Positions 34,589-39,931 of a stretch of DNA of 39,931 bases are shown in pieces. Source of the DNA: Alphaproteobacteria bacterium casp-alpha6 (GTDB lineage Bacteria > Pseudomonadota > Alphaproteobacteria > Rhodobacterales > Rhodobacteraceae); contig LFER01000004.1 in assembly GCA_001510135.1 (NCBI GenBank), forward strand, positions 1 through 39,931, given 5' to 3'. A program made the position numbers and the translations under genes. The first letter of the stretch is position 1; the number at the start of each line of letters is the position of its first letter. Under the pieces are notes generated by a model. It worked only from the letters and a program-made list of their open reading frames with translations, had not been told where the DNA came from and did not search any database.

Positions 34589-36579
34589 CCGCTTGTTTTG
34601 CTGTAAGCCTTTTTGTTGCCATTATTTTGTTTCGGATCAGACAAACAAAATTTGCGCGCATTGTTTGGATTGTCACCAGTAATCTGGCGGTTGTTTTGGC
34701 CCTCATATTCACCAATCCGGGCGAAGACATTGATCTTCTGTTTTTGATACTCATCGCCCTACCATTTCTTATATTTTCAAGAAAGGAAGAGCCCGTTCTT
34801 TTGCTTACTTCCTTTTTCATGCCAATCGTTCTTTGGGTATTCTGTGTGACCTCTGGTGTCATTGGCGCGAGTATGTTTTTGTTCGGCATCCCCCTTATGC
34901 CCTCTGCAATGGATCTGGATACGTTGAACCGCGCGATGCGAGTGACGGTGGGCGTGTCTTTGGTGGCAGAAATCTGCATTTTTGCCTATATCACTGCGCG
35001 CACCTCTCAGGAACTTTATATCGCCAACAAAGACGCACTGATGGCATTAAAGCTAAAGGATGATTTCCTTGCAACCATGAGTCATGAAATTCGAACGCCT
35101 ATGAACGGCATGATCGGGATGATCGAAGTAATGGAAACCATGCCGCAATCCATAGAACAAAAACGGGCGGTGGGCACCATTCGCAACTCATCCTTGTCTC
35201 TTTTACGAATTATCGATGATATTTTGGATGCCAACCAAATTGACAGAGGGCAACTTGATATAGAAGTATCAAGAACCGAAATCCGCTCTGTTGTTGAAGG
35301 CGCAGTTGTGACGCTTCAAACTATGGCAGACGATAATGACGTGCGGCTGGCATTATGCATTGATCCTGAGGTCCCAGAATGGACGTTGGCAGACTCAGGG
35401 CGGTTGAGACAGATCGTTTTAAATCTCTTGAGCAATGCGATCAAATACACTGCGGATGATTTAATTGGCCGTTCGGAATGTGTCTATGTCTGCCTGAAAC
35501 AGGAAGTAAACGGAAATCTCATCCTTGAAATCGAAGACGAAGGTGTTGGTATGTCCGAAGAGTTGCAGAAAAAACTCTTTCAGCCTTTCATACAAGGAGA
35601 GCTGACAACAACCCGTCGGGTCGATGGCACCGGGCTTGGCCTAGTAATTACCAAACAATTGGTCCAGCAGATGGGCGGTGAAATCGTCACTGAGAGCGCA
35701 TTGGGAAAGGGGACCAAGGTAAGCGTTTCTCTACCGCTTCCTGCGTTACCCTCGTCCAAAAAATTGTCCAATATGGCTGCTTTGGACATCGTTTATGTCA
35801 AAGAATCGCGCCAGATCCGCCTATGGCATCTACCTGAAAGCTTGCAAAAAATGGGTGCGCAGTTTCACGAAGCTGCAATTTCAGAGGACGGTCTACCCGA
35901 AGTCGGTAATACCTCCCAAAACCAAATATTCCTTCTTCATTCGCAAGACGACCAAATTAGTGAACGCTGGCAGAAACATATTCGTGCGCACGCTATAAAT
36001 CCATTTTTTATTCTACTGTCGCAAAAAAGGTCCGACAAACTTGGTCAACTTGACGCCGATGTGGTCAGGATCCAATCCAACCCAGTGTTACATTCGGAAC
36101 TGATGGCGGCGTTTTCACTGTTAACATCAGAAAACAAAAGACCGGAAAAGCGTGCCATCCCACCAGAAAAACATTCTGCCCGAGAGGTGAAAAAAGATCG
36201 CAGCGAAATAAAGCTGCTCGTCGTTGAAGATAATGAAATCAACCGCATCGTATTGCTCAAACAGTTGGAAATTCTGGGTTATGAAGCCGATATCGCTGAA
36301 AACGGGGAAGACGGCTTAAGCCTTTGGAAAAGCGGGAAATATAGCGCGATTTTAACCGATTGTAATATGCCGGTTAAGGACGGTTTTGAAATGACCCAAG
36401 ACGGGCGCATCTGGGAAGAACAACAAGCCAAACCGCGTCTGCCTGTCATTGCAATCACGGCAAATGCTCTCAAAGGAGATGCTGAAAAATGTCTTGATGC
36501 GGGAATGGACGACTATCTCGCCAAACCGATTGAAATAAAATCACTTGAACATAAATTGGAAATTTTAATCGGGGATTAG
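34579..36579 (+). CDS. Hybrid sensor histidine kinase with receiver domain
   Basis: A 666-residue membrane sensor kinase. About five membrane helices fill residues 1-145. The HisKA dimerisation domain has the phospho-accepting His169 in TMSHEIRTP. The ATPase follows, with N-box RQIVLNLLSNAIKYT, G1 DEGVGMS and G2 GTGLGLVITK (about 275-390). Residues 400-520 look like a degenerate receiver without the acidic triad. A true receiver spans about 545-666 with Asp594 in LTDCNMPVKDG and the lysine in YLAKPIE. No HPt domain is fused. The ATG at 34579 has no clear ribosome site and cuts into the first membrane region, see the upstream fragment. The stimulus is unknown. Confidence 0.88.
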   Translation: MVITACFAVSLFVAIILFRIRQTKFARIVWIVTSNLAVVLALIFTNPGEDIDLLFLILIALPFLIFSRKEEPVLLLTSFFMPIVLWVFCVTSGVIGASMFLFGIPLMPSAMDLDTLNRAMRVTVGVSLVAEICIFAYITARTSQELYIANKDALMALKLKDDFLATMSHEIRTPMNGMIGMIEVMETMPQSIEQKRAVGTIRNSSLSLLRIIDDILDANQIDRGQLDIEVSRTEIRSVVEGAVVTLQTMADDNDVRLALCIDPEVPEWTLADSGRLRQIVLNLLSNAIKYTADDLIGRSECVYVCLKQEVNGNLILEIEDEGVGMSEELQKKLFQPFIQGELTTTRRVDGTGLGLVITKQLVQQMGGEIVTESALGKGTKVSVSLPLPALPSSKKLSNMAALDIVYVKESRQIRLWHLPESLQKMGAQFHEAAISEDGLPEVGNTSQNQIFLLHSQDDQISERWQKHIRAHAINPFFILLSQKRSDKLGQLDADVVRIQSNPVLHSELMAAFSLLTSENKRPEKRAIPPEKHSAREVKKDRSEIKLLVVEDNEINRIVLLKQLEILGYEADIAENGEDGLSLWKSGKYSAILTDCNMPVKDGFEMTQDGRIWEEQQAKPRLPVIAITANALKGDAEKCLDAGMDDYLAKPIEIKSLEHKLEILIGD

Positions 36580-36620
36580 ATCCTCGGTGACCCCAAAACG
36601 CCACATGCTGTCCATAGTTT

Positions 36621-36660
36621 AGACACAGTTCTTCTGTGTAAAGAGCCCACGGTGTCTTTT
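36621..36660 (+). terminator. Weak terminator candidate after the histidine kinase
   Basis: AGACAC (36621-36626) can pair with GTGTCT (36652-36657), which runs into TTTT. An alternative local hairpin, ACACAG-TTCTT-CTGTGT (36623-36639), overlaps it. The T-tract is short and the loop long, so termination is uncertain. Confidence 0.35.
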
Positions 36661-36692
36661 GTCAACCAGACCTGATTGGCAAATTAATTGGT

Positions 36693-36917
36693 ATGGAGCA
36701 TTTACGTATGATCGCGCATCTGAGCAAGCGCAAGCTGAGCAAGTTTGCCAAACAGGAAATTCTTGATCTTTTGCCAGAGGCACGCTGCCTCAAGAAGGTG
36801 GGACGTCAATGGCACGTCAAAGACAAAAAGGGAAAACAAATTGCCCTGATGTCTCTGGAAACAAAGATCGATCATCCAAACTGTGGTTTTTTGCGGTTGG
36901 ATATTGTCAGCAAATAA
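36693..36917 (+). CDS. Small basic protein of unknown function
   Basis: A 74-codon ORF (or 69 from the ATG at 36708, which has GGAG 9 nt before and is the better start). The product is rich in Lys and Arg, with no signal peptide and no membrane segment, and two cysteines. It has a plausible helix (LSKRKLSKFAKQEILDLLPEA in part: KFAKQEILDLLPEA) followed by beta-like segments (QWHVKDKKGKQIALMSL). I recognise no family. Its length and amino-acid mix are compatible with a real gene, but proof is lacking. It sits alone between the kinase and polA. Confidence 0.5.
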   Translation: MEHLRMIAHLSKRKLSKFAKQEILDLLPEARCLKKVGRQWHVKDKKGKQIALMSLETKIDHPNCGFLRLDIVSK

Positions 36918-37104
36918 GGTTTAGAGAGGCAATTTTCAAAAATTAATTCAAAACGATCATGAATTTAAAGGTTACGCAAGATCAACCGCAACTCAGATTT
37001 GTTCCGGAAAAAATCAATAGAGCGATTTATTTTTGTCCGTTCAGATCTTATTCAGCAGTATCGCTAAGCAAGTCTTCCAAGATGTAAATCTCCAGCGCCC
37101 CCAT

Positions 37105-39900
37105 TTAATGGGCCTCTGCCCAATGGGCACCTTTTCCTGCATCCACCACAAGCGGCATATCCAAATGCAACACCGGCTCTGCAGCGCCTTCCATTACAGA
37201 TTTAACAACACTCACCAATGGATCCACTGCGTCCTCATTCACTTCGAACAAAAGTTCATCATGCACCTGTAAGAGCATTTTCGCAGGCAATCCTGCAATG
37301 GCATTAGGCATACGCACCATCGCGCGTCTGATAATATCTGCAGCCGCACCCTGAATTGGCGCATTGATCGCGGCACGTTTCGCGAAGCCGGCGGTTGGCC
37401 CCTTGGCGTTGATCTCAGGCGTATGGATCACCCGCCCAAAAAGCGTTTCTACACGGTTATGTTTCTTGGCAAAATCCACCGTGTTGTCCATATATTCACG
37501 GATCCCCGGAAAGCGTTCGAAATAACGGTCAATAAATCCCTGTGCCTCTGCGCGTGGAATGCGCAAGTTGCGCGCCAAACCAAAGCCTGAAATCCCATAA
37601 ATCACGCCGAAGTTAATCGCCTTTGCCTGCCGTCTGATATCAGAAGTCATCTGATCAAGCGGCACGTCGAACATTTCAGAAGCCGTCATTGCATGAATAT
37701 CAAGCCCGTCGCGAAACGCTTTTTTCAGGCTGTCTATCCCTGCCACATGGGCGAGGATACGCAATTCAATCTGGCTATAGTCCAGACTGACCAGCACTTT
37801 ACCCTCTTCTGCCACAAAGGCCTCCCGAATGCGCCGGCCGTCTTCTGTGCGCACGGGGATATTTTGCAAATTGGGATCAGTCGAGGCAAGCCGGCCGGTA
37901 TTGGCCCCTGCAATCGAATAGGATGTATGCACCCGACCCGTTTCAGGATTAATATGATCCTGCAAAGCATCCGTATAAGTCGATTTAAGTTTGCTTAATT
38001 GGCGCCAATCCAAAACCCGCTTGGGTAAATCATGGATCGTCGCCAGATCTTCGAGCACATCGGCACCAGTTGCATAGGCTCCGGTTTTGCCTTTTTTTCC
38101 ACCCTCATAACCAAGCTTATCAAACATGATCTCGCCCAGCTGCTTGGGACTGCCAACGTTAAAACTTTCGCCAGCCATCTCATGAATTTCTGCCTCAAGT
38201 GCCGCCATTTTCTGAGCAAAGGCATTAGACATACGCGACAGAGTATCACGGTTTACCTTAATGCCCGTCATCTCCATCTCTGCCAAAACTGGAACAAGAG
38301 GACGTTCGAGTGTCTCGTATACCCGCGTCACGCGGGCCTGATGAAGACGCGGTTTTAACATTTGCCACAGACGAAGGGTCACATCTGCGTCTTCGGCCGC
38401 ATATGGGGTGGCATCGCTGATGCTGACCTTATCAAAGGTAATCGCGGATTTGCCGCTTCCCAAGAGAGGTTTGATCGGAATGGTTTCATGGGCCAGATAC
38501 CTTTCTGACAAAGTATCCATACCATGGCCATGCAATCCTCCGTGAAGCGCGTAGGAAATCAGCATGGTGTCATCAATGGGGGCAACATTCACCCCATAGC
38601 GCGCGAAAATTTTCGCGTCATATTTCATATTTTGCCCGATCTTTAACACAGCGGGGTTTTCCAAAACCGGTTTTAGCACCTGTAAAACGTGATCAAGTGG
38701 CAATTGGTCTTTGGCAAGCTCTGTCGACCCGAAAAGATCATCCCCCCCATCGGCTTTATGAGTAAGAGGGATGTAACAGGCCTGCCCCGCCTCCACGCAG
38801 AGCGAAATGCCCACCAGCTCCGCACGCATTTCGTCCAAGGATGTTGTTTCTGTATCAATAGCGACATACCCGCGTTCATTTATCTGTCTTATCCATTGAT
38901 CAAGCGCGCTCATACTGCGCACCGTTTCATATGTGTTTGTGTTAAAGGGCACGGGGGCCGCTGTTTCATCGGTCGATACTGACTGCGCGGTATCCTCAAT
39001 TACGGGGGCATCAACGCCCAACTTATCAGCGATCCTGCGCGTCAGAGTGCGGAACTCCATCTCTTTGAGAAATCCCAAAAGCACCTCTGGATCCGGATCG
39101 CGCACCTCAAGATCGTCCAGTGTAAATCCAAGCGGGGTATTGGCATCCAACGTCACCAATTGTTTGGATAATCGGATTTGATCGGCGTGATTGATGAGTG
39201 TTTCACGGCGTTTGGGTTGTTTGATCTCTTCTGCTCTCTCCAAAAGTGTTTCAAGATCACCAAATTCATTGATCAACAAAGCCGCTGTTTTGACACCAAT
39301 CCCAGGCGCACCCGGGACATTGTCCACGCTGTCACCCGCCAAGGCCTGAACATCCACAACCCGTTCCGGAAAAACGCCAAATTTTTCAAAGACACCGTCA
39401 CGGTCAATCGTACGGTTTTTCATGGCGTCAAACATGTCAACCCCGTCCCCGACAAGCTGCATCAGGTCTTTGTCAGAGCTGATGATCGTTACGGACCCGC
39501 CTGCTTCGCGCGCCTGTACGGCAAGGGTCGCGATAATATCGTCGGCCTCGTAGCCGTCAATCTCTTCGCAAGCGATGTTAAACGCCCGCGTCGCCTCACG
39601 CGTAAGAGGCATTTGAGGACGTAGGTCTTCGGGCATTTCATCGCGGTTTGCTTTATATTGATCATAAAGATCATTGCGGAAAGTATGGCTGTCCTTGTCA
39701 AAAATCACAGCAACATGGGTTGGTGCATTGGCCCCTTGGTTACCTTCCACATACCGCTGTAACATGTTGCAAAACCCACTCACGGCACCGATCGGCAATC
39801 CATCCGATTTACGGGTCAAAGGCGGGAGGGCATGATAGGCGCGAAAAATAAACGCAGACCCGTCGATCAGGTGAAGATGATGTCCCTTGCCAAAACTCAT
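37105..39900 (-). CDS. polA: DNA polymerase I
   Basis: A 931-residue full-length Pol I for repair and Okazaki-fragment processing. The 5' nuclease domain covers about 1-290 (HLIDGSAFIFRAYHALP, with acidic residues in YEADDIIATLA and SSDKDLMQL). The 3'-5' exonuclease domain is intact, with DTETTSLDE at about 347-355 (Asp and Glu ligands). The polymerase has motif A DYSQIELRILAH, the fingers helix RRQAKAINFGVIYG and motif C QVHDELLFEV. The ATG is preceded by AGGGA about 10 nt upstream. It reads toward the small ORF at 36693, with 187 bp between them where I see nothing. Confidence 0.98.
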   Translation of the reverse strand: MSFGKGHHLHLIDGSAFIFRAYHALPPLTRKSDGLPIGAVSGFCNMLQRYVEGNQGANAPTHVAVIFDKDSHTFRNDLYDQYKANRDEMPEDLRPQMPLTREATRAFNIACEEIDGYEADDIIATLAVQAREAGGSVTIISSDKDLMQLVGDGVDMFDAMKNRTIDRDGVFEKFGVFPERVVDVQALAGDSVDNVPGAPGIGVKTAALLINEFGDLETLLERAEEIKQPKRRETLINHADQIRLSKQLVTLDANTPLGFTLDDLEVRDPDPEVLLGFLKEMEFRTLTRRIADKLGVDAPVIEDTAQSVSTDETAAPVPFNTNTYETVRSMSALDQWIRQINERGYVAIDTETTSLDEMRAELVGISLCVEAGQACYIPLTHKADGGDDLFGSTELAKDQLPLDHVLQVLKPVLENPAVLKIGQNMKYDAKIFARYGVNVAPIDDTMLISYALHGGLHGHGMDTLSERYLAHETIPIKPLLGSGKSAITFDKVSISDATPYAAEDADVTLRLWQMLKPRLHQARVTRVYETLERPLVPVLAEMEMTGIKVNRDTLSRMSNAFAQKMAALEAEIHEMAGESFNVGSPKQLGEIMFDKLGYEGGKKGKTGAYATGADVLEDLATIHDLPKRVLDWRQLSKLKSTYTDALQDHINPETGRVHTSYSIAGANTGRLASTDPNLQNIPVRTEDGRRIREAFVAEEGKVLVSLDYSQIELRILAHVAGIDSLKKAFRDGLDIHAMTASEMFDVPLDQMTSDIRRQAKAINFGVIYGISGFGLARNLRIPRAEAQGFIDRYFERFPGIREYMDNTVDFAKKHNRVETLFGRVIHTPEINAKGPTAGFAKRAAINAPIQGAAADIIRRAMVRMPNAIAGLPAKMLLQVHDELLFEVNEDAVDPLVSVVKSVMEGAAEPVLHLDMPLVVDAGKGAHWAEAH

Positions 39901-39931
39901 GCCAAACAGTCCCTTTCAATGACGTTCCCAC

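Noticed and set aside
1-39931. CRISPR arrays, tRNA or rRNA genes, insertion sequences and phage genes.
   Set aside because: I looked for short regular repeats, TpsiC-arm-like GTTCGAAT patterns, transposase motifs and integrases and found none.

Overview
The window comes from an alphaproteobacterium, most probably a Rhodobacterales member of the Roseobacter clade with moderate GC. The evidence is gene order and protein type: aroA-cmk-rpsA-ihfB-lapA-trpF-trpB, a split his operon hisB-hisH/hisA-hisF-hisE, a DUF1523 protein, a class II EPSP synthase, a NavAb-type sodium channel and an R. sphaeroides-like phosphoribulokinase. Species cannot be fixed from the sequence alone. I see no phage, insertion sequence, CRISPR array, tRNA or rRNA. 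It is chromosomal core sequence with a few accessory insertions.

Layout. 1-640: a GFA-family zinc protein. 641-5024: a Calvin-cycle-type block (minus strand fbp, prk, rpe, redoxin) with a divergent cbbR-like LysR regulator. RuBisCO, transketolase and aldolase genes are absent here. 5144-9957: a DUF1523 membrane protein, a DUF3102-like protein of unknown role, an ABC1/UbiB kinase-like protein, an SRAP (YedK/HMCES) DNA-protein crosslink protein and a voltage-gated Na+ channel. 9958-10426: a gene-free stretch that reads as a small RNA gene on the minus strand, with promoter-like boxes, three hairpins, an anti-Shine-Dalgarno linker and a terminator. 10427-15861: histidine genes hisEFA and hisHB, separated by a DUF2147 secreted protein and a glycosyltransferase gene broken by one in-frame TAG. 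16206-22498: a DsbA-fold isomerase, an HTH-plus-binding-domain regulator, a tungstate/molybdate-type ABC transporter without its binding protein, a form II CoxL-like molybdoenzyme subunit and a PhnZ-like HD protein. 22595-33104: housekeeping valS, trmB, aroA, cmk, rpsA, ihfB, lapA, trpF and trpB. 33108-39900: an M19-type dipeptidase homologue lacking the usual HxD, a hybrid histidine kinase whose 5' end is shifted at a T7 run, a small unknown ORF and polA.

How it fits together. The fbp-prk-rpe block could make ribulose-1,5-bisphosphate under the LysR regulator, but needs RuBisCO from elsewhere to fix carbon. The transporter, its putative sensor-regulator and the molybdoenzyme form a plausible metal supply and use unit. 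The his, trp, aroA/cmk/rpsA and valS/trmB sets are ordinary biosynthesis and translation genes. The observations most worth testing are the candidate sRNA at 10072-10216, the interlocking inverted repeats at 34232-34330, the two genes with single disabling lesions, and the Calvin block without RuBisCO. I did not find a clear new multi-gene system.
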